64,000 nt of DNA from Siphonodentalium dalli (Eukaryota > Mollusca > Scaphopoda > Gadilida > Siphonodentaliidae): assembly GCA_032622095.1 (NCBI GenBank), contig CP136061.1, forward strand, positions 265,020,077 to 265,084,076, written 5' to 3'. The notes under the pieces are model-generated. The model was not told the origin of the DNA, did no database searches, and saw only the letters and a program-made list of their open reading frames with translations. The number at the start of each line of letters is the position of its first letter. Position 1 is the first letter of the stretch. The translations under genes were made by a program, and so were the position numbers. Shown here one piece after another: positions 10,076 to 22,900 of the stretch.

Positions 10076-12719
10076 GAAATCGATATTTTCACATACTAAT
10101 TTCAACTTTTTGTCATAATATCGGTATGTATTGACGAAACTGTACATAAACCATCTACTAGTTCAACTTAAACGTATCAAAACGCATATGATAGCTCGTA
10201 TCCTTCTGGAAAGATGAAAACCCACAATTAATATCGCGATGTGGCATTTCGAAATCCATTCTCCACTTAGCGCCGATAATGGCCGTAACCGTAGGTGCGC
10301 CGAATAGTCAAATCAGAACAATTACCTGATAACAGATTCTTATTTACCACGTCACGTCCATAATTATCTGGACCAGCTTCCATTTCTTTGTCTGATATAT
10401 CTAGGTCGCTCACACCGACAAAGTATTCACCACTTCCTGGGAGAAGGGTCCCTCTACTCATAACGTTTCAAACAATTCATTTTCCGGTGTCTAGATTACG
10501 ATTTTAAATATTTGCTAAATATGGAATTTGTGCGTCATCTTGAACTAGGAAGGCATATGGTCGATGCGTATACAAGCTTACAGAATGTCATATCTATGTA
10601 TGTGTATCATACCCCATGGGATAACGACATATACACCTGGCGAACCAGTTAGCTAGTCACTTCTCAATAGATGGTTCGTCAACTCACAAACTCAGCGAAC
10701 GCATTGGCATACGTGGACAACTTCGACAGTGTTTCGACGGTTGCTAGCTGTATCATTCCATTGGACAGATGTCTATCGGCTAAGGAGAAGACCATAGTGT
10801 ACCGTCTACCCACACTTCTTGACCATGATCCGAAGCAAACTGTGTGACGTCCAGCAGTTGTCTCGTCGAATATCTCCCAGCATAGAAGAACAATACTCGC
10901 TGTGCTAGTTTGTGGACATGCGCCATGATAGTGGTAACGAAATGGGCCACGGTATACACCACCCCTACACCTGGTGCATGTTTAAGATATAGAATGTCAT
11001 GCGTGTCGGGTTTTATTTTTGGTGTGGTAAGATTGTATTTCCACATCCATTTCGAAGCCGTTCTGATTAAACTTGACCAGACGTACAATTTTGTCTTGAT
11101 AATACTATGCTAGCCTCCCTCAAAACAGTCGGATGGACTAAAGGATAATGTCTTTATAGCATGAATGTATGCGTTTTTGTTATCCTCTCTCAGGGTTAGT
11201 GTCAGTATGTGGGCGGTATTATTCAAGAAAATCTCAGGAACTGTGGTGCATTTATTTCACTGTGTATTTAAAGAACAATTTATAGTCTCGATGGCAATGT
11301 CTGTGAACGTTGGGGAACGCGACCGTTATGATCATATAGCTTTATATATATAACATTAGAATATAGTGGGTAATGTCTCATGCAGGAAAATGGTCGCAAT
11401 GGTGATGTTACCAATAAATCATTTGGTGTACCAAAGTATGTTGAACTGAATGCAAGAGCTCATCAACGTAACATTCCTCTGGATGTTCTTCGCGTTGAAC
11501 ATTTCACCCTTTTGTTGATGGCATTTGTACTTTCTTGAACCATGCCGACCACCATCAAGCGTGGATATGACATATCAACCAACTTTCAAAGGTATCGTCT
11601 TTAAGACTACACCCCAGTCTTGGTGGGGCTTATACAGTAGTAGCCAATGCACACGCCTGGTCCAGTTGATTAAGAACGGCTTCCAAGCGGGTGGGAACAT
11701 ACAGTCTTACCATACAAGGAAAGCAAAGCCACACAGGCGATCCTGTCTGAATCTAAAACATACCAAAATAAGGGGCGGTGAAGTCATGGTCCAATTTCAT
11801 TTCCACTGTCATGACCCATTCCCACAAACTAGCACCGTGTGTATTGTTATCATCTGCTTGGGTCTTTTCGGTGAGACGATTGCTGGACGCCAACAATATT
11901 GTTCTTAGGATCATGTTCAAGAAGTTTGGGTATATTATGCATTATGGTCAGAAAGGCATCCGTCAAATGTCAGGCTTTCAACATTCGAAGCAATATACAG
12001 AAGTTGTCCGGGTACGTCAGTGCTTTAGATGAGTATGTCAATTGACGAACCATATATTGAGAAGTGGCTATTACACCAGGTGTACATGTTGTTATCCCAG
12101 TAGGTCACCAAAGCTGGCAATACGCAGATAGATAGGTCCTTCTGAAAGCTAGTATACACATCGACCGAAAACCTTTCTAGTGTATCGCACAAGATGACGC
12201 CCATACCACATATGTAGCATCTGAATTATACCATAAGCTATATATACCACGGATGAAGCTCGCCAAGAATAAGAATAAGAATTCCAAGCTTTCGAAACAA
12301 ACACGTGAGCTGGACACCGGCATGTGTATTGTTTCAAACATTCCGATTAGTGGGACCCTTCTACAAAGAAGTGTAGAAAACTGTTGTTGTGAGCGAGATA
12401 GATTAATCTGACGAAGAGACGGAAACTGGTCTAGATAATGCTGAATGTGGCAAATCAGAATAAACTCAAGTACTGTTGTTTTGATTCTTGGAAGTCATAA
12501 TATGACTATTCGGTGCACCTATATACGGTTACGCCAGTATGGGCCCTTAGTGGAGAATGGATTTTTTCAATGTCACACCGCGATTGTGGGTTTCCATCCT
12601 TCCAAAAGGCTACGACTTACGTTGGAACTAATATATGGCTTATATTATATACCGTTTCGTCTATACAGATCGATATTATGACAAAAAGTTGAAATTAGTA
12701 TGTGATAATATCGGATTCT

Positions 12720-13770
12720 TTTCAATTTATGGCCGCCAGTTTGACCGCCATATTGACTTGAGTATCAATTGCCAAACCCTAATGAATACTTCATATCTAT
12801 ATTCCATATCAACATGTGATGGTGGTTAGAAATCGCGAAACAATAACGCCCATCGTAAGAAAGTAAAGGAATGTAGGCGTGTTTTCAAATTTCGGTCGCC
12901 ATTTTGGCGCCATCATCGATTTGGACAACCATTTCTTGCATGAGATGTATGGTAATTACTTAAACTCAGTATTTCCAACTCAACTGTAAGCATGGGTGGA
13001 GTTGTCTCGACAATAATGCCCAATGTGTGAATATGAGGGAATTTCGGTGATTTTTCCAAATCTGTCCGCCATTGTGGGCGCCATTTTGGATTTGGGGGAC
13101 TTTTATTTGGATATGGTACAAGGAAAGTTCTTCGCCTAAGTGTTTCCAACTCACAATAGTAAGCAGGTGTGGAGCTGTCATGGCAATAATGCTCACAGAT
13201 GTTCAAATCAGCGATTTTCGGCGATTTTTTAATTTCTGGTGGCCATTTTGGCAGCCATCTTGGATTTGGGCGAATATTCCTCAACTCAGGTATAAGAGGA
13301 ATCCTAGCTCGAGTATCTCCTGCACATATATATGCATGGCTGTTGTTATGATAGCAATAACATTCATTGATTCGATTCGACTTTGACGTATTATACCGGC
13401 ATTTGGGAAAACGTGATATCGGACAAAAATATCCCACAATGAATGTATATTAGGGTCCCCATGTATTCGCCAATGACTCTTCTATACGATAAATGTATAA
13501 CATCACGCCAAGATGCCAATATTTTCACACAGAGACAAACGAAAGGTTGTGAAACGTCAGAAAAATAGCATATTTTCACATGTCGGCGGCCATCTTGGCC
13601 GCCATATTGCATTCTGGTGTCGGATGTTCGGCTAATTTGTAAGGGTCGTATATTAGCATAACGAATGGAGCGGAAAACAAGACCGTATGTGATACCATCT
13701 TTACTATAACGGCGATCAAAGCGACCTGGTGCATATACAAAAAATGGCCGCCATGATGGACGCCATCTTG
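12720..13770. repeat. degenerate internal repeats, mirror set (right arm)
   Basis: Complementary GCCGCCAT motifs occur near 12731, 13069, 13240, 13590 and 13744, each followed by the complement of the left-arm module. Long minus-strand frames at 12913-13437 (174 codons) and 13391-13882 (163 codons) run through these repeats. Their translations repeat with the DNA modules (NPRWLPKWPPEIKKSPK then NPKWRPQWRTDLEKSPK), and I read them as repeat-driven open frames, not genes. Confidence 0.6.
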
Positions 13771-13880
13771 TCTGGAGTCTCTGCGGCCGAAAACAATTAG
13801 AGGAGACATTAATAAAGAAAATTAGTGGGGTGAAGTTGAGTCCTGGGGGGGGGGGGGTGGTGCAGAGGTCGACCAATATC

Positions 13881-15652
13881 AATTAGATATATCCCCGCCT
13901 TGCATCTGCTAATAGAGGGACTGTGCTTTTCAAGGAAAATTTAAATACCACTATTGTAATCAATATCCATTTCTTAGATACTGATATTATGGCCTACAGT
14001 GATTACAAGCCACGTATGCACTAGAAAAACTGGTCTCCACAACGTGTAATTGATTTAACAGCGACACTTGTTTGCCTGATATAAATAATTTAGCCTTATT
14101 CAAATGAAGAACAATATTTTGTAATTTTCTTTGCACAATTGTATAGAAGAGCGTTGTTTGTTCCAATATGGACATGCATTCACTGTATAATTACACTCGT
14201 GCATATAAATCAATAAACACACACATGGTCTATCAATTAAGGTACGTTCATACACTGGCAAGTTTGCACAGCAGTGTTTTCAGGCATTATCGCACAGAAA
14301 ACCCCATTGAACAAGAACGCCAACATGCATATAAAATGAATATTTACCAAAGCTAACGACATGAGAAGTACAATTTCGGTAATTACACATGTAACGATGC
14401 TACTAACACATTGCCTTAAAACACTTGTATGATTGATTCTTGTGATCTAATTGCATGCTATTCACAAGCAATTTTCGATATATCGTTACTAGTGGAACTA
14501 TATATGTATAGCTTTTACTTCTCATTTTGTTAGCTGTGGTGCAGATGCCTTTTAAAAAAATGTTTTGCATTTGGTTTTTGTCACACCGCAGCTTCCTATA
14601 CCGATATGCCTTCAAATGAATGCCTGGAAAATTTGATACTGTATGAACGTACTGAATGAACGTACCGTACCCATACAGTGGCGCCGATATCTCTAATTTT
14701 AACATTGAAAATAAATCAGAAATTAATCATCCAAAATTGAAGCTACATCCTCAAATTTATATTTACACTCACACAACCATTTGCGTTGTGGAATATGAAT
14801 GCCAAACTCCATGCAGGATTTACCTCCCTTGTTGAATCGATAAGACCGCTGCTACCGGCGACATTTAATTTACCCACATTTAGTGGACTTGCGCGATATT
14901 GAGATATATATATATTAAGTGATTAGATCAACATGCTGCCCCTGATAAACACACAAAATATCGATTGAAATTTGTGTAATTTCGTACCTTAAGTTTAGAA
15001 AGTCCCACCAGAAGCAAAGAACTATATTTTGAAACGGTGTGATTTGGTTCTCCGATTATTTTACCAACACAAAAGTATAAACGCACATGGACGACACTGT
15101 CACGACAACACGCGTGGCAAGTCAAACACAAGAGTTCTGATTTTCTGCAATTCAATTGCTTCAACAAAACTACCGCTGATCCTGTAATTAAGTTTTTAGT
15201 GCGGGAATTTTTCTCAAAGCACATAGAAAATTTGACTTTCGGGCGATCGGTTTTCGCCATTTTTGCTGGAAAACGCCGCGCTAAATATAGAAACAACAAT
15301 CTGGTAGCCAGCCGGTGACAGAGTCAGAAAGGAAGTATGACTGGTGCGCACTGGTAGAGATTGCATGAATTCAGGAGGCTGGTTGATCGAAATTACGTCA
15401 CATGACGTCGCGGGTAGAGGGGTAATGTTGCAGGAGCTATACTCGACCTTCACCCCAGAATTGTCAGTCACGTTATATTCAACTAATTGACGGATCTCTT
15501 TCGAGTGGTTTTTAAAACAACAAAGTGTGTGGAACATCTTCATATATGTCAAATTTCACATGCGGGGTGGGTGGAGTCGATTTGAGATTATAGATGCGCG
15601 CCCAATAAGTATACCGTTAAACGAGGTCAAGGACGAGTAGACCTCTTGAGAC
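13881..15652. other. no gene seen; weak 420-bp inverted repeat
   Basis: An imperfect inverted repeat with ends GTACGTTCATACA (14241) and its complement near 14650-14662 may be an old MITE. At 15402-15432 lies a single sequence that resembles, in reverse orientation, the unit of the minisatellite starting 15653. Short minus-strand frames at 14928-15299 and 15214-15552 show no recognisable domain. Confidence 0.5.
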
Positions 15653-16272
15653 ATTATCTCTCTACCGACGTCGCGGCAGAACCCCAACATTACCCATCTA
15701 CCGACGTCGCGCGCAGCCCCCCAACATTACCCCTCTACCAACGTCGCGCGCAGACCCCCAACATTACCCCTCTACCGACGACACGCACATACCCCCAACA
15801 TTACCCCTCTACCGACGTCGCGCACAGACCCCCAACATTACCCCTCTACCGACGTCGCGGCAGACCCCCAACATTACCCCTCTACCGACGTCGCGCGCAG
15901 ACCCCCAACAGTACCCCTCTACCGACGTCGCGCGCAGACCCAAACATTACCCATCTACCGACGTCGTGCGCAGCCCCACAACATTACCCCTCTACCGACG
16001 TCGCGGCAGACCCCCAACATTACCCCTCTACCGACGTCGCGCACAGACCCCCAACATTACCCCTATACCGACGTCGCGCACAGACCCCCAACATTACCGC
16101 TCTACCGACGTCGCGCGCAGCCCCCCCAACATTACCCCTCTACCGACGTCGCGGCAGACCCCCAACATTACCAATCTACCGACGTCGCGGCAGACCCCCA
16201 GCATTACCCCTCTACCGACGTCGCGGCAGACCCTCAACATTACCCCTCTACCGACGTCGCGGCAGACCCTCA
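15653..16272. repeat. GC-rich minisatellite, about 35-bp unit, about 17 copies
   Basis: Units read CCCAACATTACCCCTCTACC followed by GACGTCGCGGCAGAC, with lengths of about 33-38 bp. Variants alternate between CGCGGCAGAC, CGCGCGCAG and CGCACAGAC ends. Each unit has one or more CpGs and a GACGTC palindrome. The repeat lacks stops in most frames, which gives apparent frames of 225 and 125 codons on the plus strand. Because the unit length changes, different frames are used by successive units, which argues against coding. Confidence 0.95.
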
Positions 16273-16403
16273 ACTTGCATTCAGTTTTGTGTAGACGCAA
16301 CTTGCATCGACCCACGAGAATAACGTTGAACGTGGGCTCTTAATGCTCTTTTAATCTGACAGTTGACTCGGTTGAGTGTAAATCTAAGAAATGGATGTTG
16401 ATT

Positions 16404-16498
16404 TGCTTGCGTTCCATATAGGGCATATGGATGCTTTCGCGTTCCACACAAAATGTCAAACCAATTTGCATCCATACTCTATGGAACGCAAGAAAATC
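16404..16498. repeat. imperfect hairpin
   Basis: TTGCTTGCGTTCCATA near 16406 pairs with TATGGAACGCAAG near 16479-16491, and GGATGC with GCATCC inside it. The loop is about 35 bp. It lies in an otherwise featureless stretch (16273-16763) that has a short TTTGATC repeat near 16670-16693. Confidence 0.6.
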
Positions 16499-16763
16499 AA
16501 TATCAATTTCTTAAATGGATTCATCGAAAGGCTAGAGCATGCAAGTATTCGTTTATTTTTCAGGAAGCGATAATATTAAAGCAATTTTGGACACTTCCCT
16601 AAAACATGACTTCCTGGGTTATCAAATCAAAACCCACGTTCTCTACCAAAGTGAATCTATTTGATCTGGATCTTTGATCTTTGATCTTTGATCTGAAGAT
16701 TAGCATAATTTACATACATATATCGGTATATATACAATATGTACAAATGGATATCATGTAGTT

Positions 16764-19012
16764 AAACCCCTGTCACACTCAGGCCGGCGCTTGCATTGCG
16801 CTGAAAAGGTACCAACATATGAGGAGGAGGAGGAGCGCGGAAAACTGTCCAAAATTGTCAAACTTTTAACACAAAGTATGCTCCTATTGCGTTCCTACTT
16901 TGTCAAGTCTCACGCTCTCGCTGTGCTTTCTCTAGTCCTTGGTGCGCTACAGCCGCTGTTATTGTGTTGCTAGTACGTTCTCAATAAGTTTGCAAAACGT
17001 TCTCTGCGTGGACGCGTAGAGTATAAATAGCGCCTCCTGCGTGCTCCAGTCATAGTCAGTTTTTAGGTTGTGGGGAATATACCCAACAAACCGCAATAGA
17101 CTAGTTGTCCGATTAGACCACTATCACACTCTTGCATTGCGCTGAAAAATTATCAAAGCGCCAAGCTAAACGCATTAAGGTATCCAAGAACCGATTTGTG
17201 ACGCAGTTGACACTGGCTAGGACGGGAGAGGGTCACCATGATCGCCCCTGAGCGCCAGGGCGCCGCGCTTGTTTTGTGCATGCACAAAACAAGCGCAGAT
17301 GTTCGGCGTTCTGACCAGGGCGCAGTACTGTCGCCGTGGTAACGAAAAGCGAGCGACGTGCGAGTACCGTTGACGTAGCAAGGATGCATACAAGCTACTC
17401 GTGGTCGCAGCAAGAAATCATCTCTTTCGTCTCTCTCCCGACCTTATTGCGCTCTTATTGCGCTGCCACGTGGTATTGTGGACTGGTTCCCGATCATAGA
17501 ACGTCCACACGATGTTGCCACTGCAAATATGGCTCTCGCTATATGTCCAAGCGTGACAAATGGCGTTCTTACAACGTTTGCAGCAGGTTTACAGTACGAT
17601 CCCACTTTGAAATGCGAGCTGCTCGCCCACACCATCGGAGTTTGCATATAATATGCAAATTTAAACTGGAATCCGATGTACATGTATTTCGTCGCGAATG
17701 TGGCACATAATATAACATGGAATACGCAATAAGAATAGTGCACGTGAAGTGGCGCCTAAATGGAATCCAATGTGTTCCGTATACACATGTGCTACATGTA
17801 AACAGGCATAAACAACTACGGGAATGGTGCTGTCGGCCTCCATAGGTCATACCATACAAAAATAAAAAAGGCATATAGAAGCCGATCTATTTAGCCCTGA
17901 CGAAATTCAGTGTTATCACTATCATACTATAGTGGAAAATTGAATCGAAACATATGCTCAATTTAAATTATGACTATATATCCGGAACATATACATGTAT
18001 AATTGGAACATGGACAACTAGTCTACTGTGGATTGTAGGGTATATTCCCACAACCGAAAATCTGACTATGACTGGAGCACGCAGGAGGCGCTATTTATAC
18101 TCTCCGCGCAAACTTATTGAGAACGTACAAGCGACACAATGGCAGCAACTTGGACGCACTAAGGACATGTATAGCTTAACGGAAGCACAGTGAGAGCGCG
18201 TGAAAGCGTGAGACTTGACAAAGCAGGAACGCAATGGGTCGTACAAAGAGCGCCATGAAAACGCGATAAGCGGGATAGGAACATAGCTTGTTTTAACAGT
18301 TTGACAATTTCTGGCACTTTTCCGCGCTTATCCTGTGTGTTGCTCGTATTTTGATCATTTTTCAACTCAACGCAAGCGCCAGCGTGATCGCAGCGGAGTG
18401 TGACATGAGCAGATCGCATTTCAAAGTGGGATCGTACTGTAAACCTTCTGTAAACTCCGGAAGAACGACATTTATAACGCTTGGGCGTATAGCGAGCGCC
18501 ACAGTCGCAGTGGCAGCACAGTGTGAACGTTTTATGGGCGGGAACCAGTCTATAACGCCTCATGACAGCGCAGAAAGAGCGCAATAAGTTTGGGAGAGAG
18601 TCGCAATGGCGTAATAAGGACTGGGAAGGCACATAGTGAGAGTCTGATTAAGCTTACTGCAGTCGCAAAGGACAATATTGGTTTGTTGCTGCGACCACGA
18701 GTAGCTAATATGCACTATTGCTACGTCCACACGACGCTCACGTCGCTCGCTTTGCGCTTTGCTTTGCGCTGTCACGGCGAGAGTACTACGCCTTGGTCAA
18801 AACGCCGAGCCTCTGCACTTGTTTTGTGCATGCACAAAACAAGCGCGGCGCTCTGGCGCATATGGGCGACCACGTGGACCTTCTCCCGTCGTAGCCAGTG
18901 TCCACTGCGTCACCAATCTGTTCTTGGAGACCTTAGTGCGTTTAGGTGGGCGCTTTGATACCTTTTCATCGTAATGCAAGCGCCGACCTGATCGCAGTGG
19001 AGTGTGACAGGG
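16764..19012. mobile_element. nested palindromic MITE cluster with CCCTGTCACACT-type ends
   Basis: The left end (AAACCCCTGTCACACT from 16764) and right end (its near-complement to 19012) are followed on both sides by GGCGCTTGCATT and GAAAAGGTA. Further internal copies of the end motif occur near 17118-17160 and 18340-18410. A TATAAATAGCGCC block near 17020 is mirrored near 18090, and a 280-bp block at about 17150-17420 is mirrored at about 18680-18960. This is best explained by one palindromic element inserted in another of the same family, with later indels. There is no transposase. Clear target duplications are not visible; the superfamily is undetermined (hAT-like or P-like are possible). 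Confidence 0.75.
17265..17296. repeat. perfect 32-bp palindrome
   Basis: Centred on TGCA|TGCA with arms GCGCTTGTTTTGTGCA. A sister copy with one mismatch is at 18815-18846 in the mirrored block. It lies in the 16764-19012 cluster. Confidence 0.95.
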
Positions 19013-19032
19013 CTTTACGCTTTGAGTAGGAT

Positions 19033-19061
19033 CTGTCTGTCTGTCTGTCTGTCTGTCTGTC
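19033..19061. repeat. (CTGT)n microsatellite
   Basis: About seven tetranucleotide copies, immediately outside the right end of the palindrome cluster. Confidence 0.98.
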
Positions 19062-19062
19062 C

Positions 19063-19836
19063 GGATGTTTCTTCCAGCCTGCTGGTTCGATGTCAACCAT
19101 TTTTGGAATGGTGACTCGGGGTATCCTGGTGGAAGTTATAACGGCGTTAGTTTTTCAAAATGTTGATTAAAAAAAAAATTATTAAATAATTTTATTTTTG
19201 TTTTTACATAAGCCTATTTCAGAATAAAATAAGTCAAATATGAACCTGTGTGAATATATTAAGGTCCAATATGAAGCTATTTACACGAGGATATGTCGCA
19301 GCACCAGATGTACGCTCTTTATATATGTGTTTTCATTGTGGCCGCGCTATTCAACGGAATAATGGGTATAAGTCCACTATGGTCCAATATGAACCAATAT
19401 GAACCAATCTGCACGAGGATATATTTAAGTAGCATAAGAATAGGATATGTCTGTCATATGCGCGAAGTAGTCCCCGCAGGCCCCTCCGACGTCGAATAAA
19501 GGCTCACAGATGAAGCCTGTTTCAGCTAGTTATATAATATTTCAAGGTTTCATATATATATATATATATATATATGTTACAATAACTATACACAATTGTA
19601 ATCAGAATTAAACATTTATCATGTTTGTTGTAGAAAATCTGGTGTTTCGATCACACTTTTCGTGGAAAAAAAGACGGACCATGTTACAGATGATATTGCA
19701 CGTTTACGTTTTATTATTTCGCAAAATGAAAATGAATGTTTGTGTTTTTTTAATCAGTCATATTAGTAAACTTGTGATTTGCGTCAAAGAAACGGAGAAA
19801 AATGCTTTTGTAAATATGACACAAGCACGGAAACTA
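19063..19836. other. no gene seen; AT microsatellite at 19552-19575
   Basis: AT-rich sequence with homopolymer A and T runs near 19170-19205 and a pure (AT)n tract. A degenerate GGTCCAATATGAA motif recurs near 19262, 19380 and 19392. Short frames at 19293-19499 and 19621-19839 have no recognisable features. Confidence 0.6.
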
Positions 19837-19882
19837 TAATGATAATGAGTTTATGACTCGAGTCATAAACTCATTATCATTA
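19837..19882. repeat. perfect 46-bp palindrome
   Basis: Arms of 23 bases (TAATGATAATGAGTTTATGA then CTC) meet at CTCGAG with no spacer and no mismatch. It stands alone about 35 bp before the large satellite. It could extrude as a cruciform. It may be a small palindromic insertion or a relic of hairpin-end healing; no known element is recognised. Confidence 0.97.
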
Positions 19883-19914
19883 AAATTACCATGTTGTTTG
19901 CATCATTCATAGGA

Positions 19915-22900
19915 CACATGAGTGTATTTAGCACTAACACATGGCTCAAATTCATTCATTTGTTGCATATATTTTGTTGAGTATAACAGGAGATGGTCAC
20001 ATAAACGGCCGGATTTAGTGTACATTACCCCTTTAATGTCTCAAATTAATTCATGTATTGCATATATTCTGTTGAGTATAACAGGAGACGGTCACACAAA
20101 TGGCACGATTTAGTGTACATTATCCCTTTAATGGCCGGATTTAGTGTGCATTACCCCTTTAATGGCCGAATTTAGTGTACATTACCGCTTTAATAGCCGG
20201 ATTTAGTGTACAATACCCCTTTAATGTCTCAAATTCATTCATGTATTGCATATATTCTGTTGAGTATAACAGGAGACGGTCCCATAAATGGCCGGATTTA
20301 ATGTACAATACCCCTTTAATGTCCGGATTCAGTGTACATTACCCCTTTAATGTCTCAAATTCATTCATGTTTTGCATATATTATGTTGAGTATGACAGGA
20401 GACGGTCCCATAAATGGCGGATTTAGTGTACATTACCCCTTTAATGGCCGGATTTAGTGTACATTACCCCTTTAATGGCCGGATTTAATGTACAATACCC
20501 CTTTAATGTCCGGATTCAGTGTACATTACCCCTTTAATGTCTCAATTTCATTCATGTATTGCATATATTATGTTGAGTATGACAGGAGACGGTCCCATAA
20601 ATGGCGGATTTAGTGTACAATACCCCTTTAATGTCTCAATTTCATTCATGTATTGCATATATTATGTTGAGTATAACAGGAGACGGTCCCATAAATGGCC
20701 GGATTTAGTGTACAGTACCCCTTTAATGTCTCAAAGTCATTCATGTATTGCATATATTCTGTTGAGTATAACAGGAGACGGTCACATAAATGGCACGATT
20801 TAATGTACAATACCCCTTTAATGTCTCAAAGTCATTCATGTATTGCATATATTATGTTGAGTATAACAGGAGACGGTCCCATAAATGGCCGGATTTAATG
20901 TACAATACCCCTTTAATGGCCGGATTTAGTGTACATTACCCCTTTAATGGCCGGATTTAGTGTACAATACCCCTTTAATGGTCGGATTTAGTGTACATTA
21001 TCCCTTTAATGGCCGGATTTAGTGTACAATACTCCTTTAATGGCCGGATTTAGTGTACAATACCCCTTTAATGGCCGGATTTAGTGTACATTACCCCTTT
21101 AATGGCCGGATTTAGTGTACAATACTCCTTTAATGGCCGGATTTAGTGTACAATACCCCTTTAATGGTCGGATTTAGTGTACATTATCCCTTTAATGGCC
21201 GGATTTAGTGTACATTACCCCTTTAATGGCCGGATTTAGTGTACAATACCCCTTTAATGGCCGGATTTAGTGTACATTATCCCATTAATGGCCGGATTTA
21301 GTGTACACTACCCCTTTAATGGCCGGATTTAGTGTACAGTACCCCATTAATGGCCGGATTTGGTGTACAATACCCCTTTAATGGCCGGATTTAGTGTACA
21401 ATACCCCTTTAATGGCCGGATTTAGTGTACATTATCCCTTTAATGGCCGGATTTAGTGTACACTACCCCTTTAATGTCTCAAATTCATTCACGTTTTGCA
21501 TATATTATGTTGAGTATAACAGGAGACGGTCACATAAATGGCACGATTTAGTGTACATTATCCCTTTAATGGCCGAATTTAGTGTGCATTACCCCTTTAA
21601 TAGCCGGATTTAGTGTACAATACCCATTTAATGTCTCAAATTCATTCATGTATTGCATATATTCTGTTGAGTATAACAGGAGATGGTTACATAAATGGCC
21701 GGATTTAGTGTGCATTACCCCTTTAATGGCCGAATTGAGTGTACATTATCCCTTTAATGGCCGGATTTAGTGTACAATACCCCTTTAATGGCCGGATTTA
21801 GTGTTCATTACCCCTTTAATGTCTCAAATTAATTCATGTATTGCATATATTATGTTGAGTATAACAGGAGACGGTCCCATAAATGGCCGGATTTAATGTA
21901 CAATACCCCTTTAATGGCCGGATTTAGTGTACATTATCCCTTTAATGGCCGGATTTAGTGTACATTACCCCTTTAATGTCTCAAATTCATTCATGTATTG
22001 CATATATTATGTTGAGTATAACAGGAGACGGTCACATAAATGGCCGGATTTAGTGTACAATACCCCTTTAATGGCCGGATTTAGTGTACATTACCCCTTT
22101 AATGGCCGAATTTAGTGTTCAATACCCCTTTAATGGCCGGATTTAGTGTACATTATCCCTTTAATGGCCGGATTTAGTGTACAATACCCCTTTAATGGCC
22201 GGATTTAGTGTACATTATCCCTTTAATGGCCGGATTTAGTGTACAATACCCCTTTAATGGCCGGATTTAGTGTACATTATCCCTTTAATGGCCGGATTTA
22301 GTGTACAATACCCCTTTAATGGCCGGATTTATTGTACAATACCCATTTAATGGCCGGATTTAGTGTACAATACCCCTTTAATGGCCGGATTTAGTGTACA
22401 GTACCCCATTATTGGCCGGATTTAGTGTACAATACCCCTTTAATGGCCGGATTTAGTGTACAATACCCCTTTAATGGCCGGATTTAGTGTACAATACCCC
22501 TTTAATGGCCGGATTTAGTGTACAATACTCCTTTAATGTCTCAAATTCATTCATGTTTTGCATATATTATGTTGAGTATAACAGGAGACGGTCCCATAAA
22601 TGGCCGGATTTAGTGTACATTATCCCTTTAATGTCTCAAATTCATTCATGTATTGCATATATTATGTTGAGTATAGCAGGAGACGGTCCCATAAATGGCC
22701 GGATTTAGTGTACAGTACCCCTTTAATGTCTCAAATTCATTCATGTTTTGCATATATTATGTTGAGTATAACAGGAGACGGTCCCATAAATGGCCGGATT
22801 TAATGTACAGTACCCCTTTAATGTCTCAAATTCACTCATGTATTGCATATATTACGTTGCGTATAACAGGAGACGGTCCCATAAATGGCCGGATTTAGTG

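Larger units (their letters stand above)
8985..13880. mobile_element. giant 4.9-kb palindromic (foldback) element
   Basis: The outer ends are GATATT-K-GTCGACCTCTGCACC: left from 8985, right as its complement ending 13880. Homology continues inward for about 2.1 kb per arm (left 8985 to about 11085, right about 11655 to 13880) around a unique centre near 11.1-11.65 kb. Matching inner landmarks include CGAAGCCGTTCTGATTAA (from 11054) with its complement near 11670-11690, and GTGCTAGTTTGTGG (10902) with its complement at 11822-11835. Poly-C/poly-G runs sit just inside both ends. The arms differ by indels: the left arm lacks a segment near 9660-9700 that the right arm keeps. No transposase is visible. 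The left boundary falls where the LINE fragment ends, so the element probably inserted into or beside it. Target duplication is unclear. Confidence 0.85.

Noticed and set aside
12913-13882. 163- and 174-codon minus-strand frames in the giant palindrome
   Set aside because: Their internal repeats follow the DNA modules, and the mirrored left arm does not keep the frame open.
15646-16343. Open frames of 225 and 125 codons with proline/threonine-rich repeats
   Set aside because: They are translations of a roughly 35-bp minisatellite in shifting frames; unit lengths are not multiples of three, and the repeat is open on several frames.
17010-17040. TATAAATA as a core promoter
   Set aside because: It lies in a repeated, mirrored part of a MITE cluster (also near 18090 in reverse) with no downstream gene.
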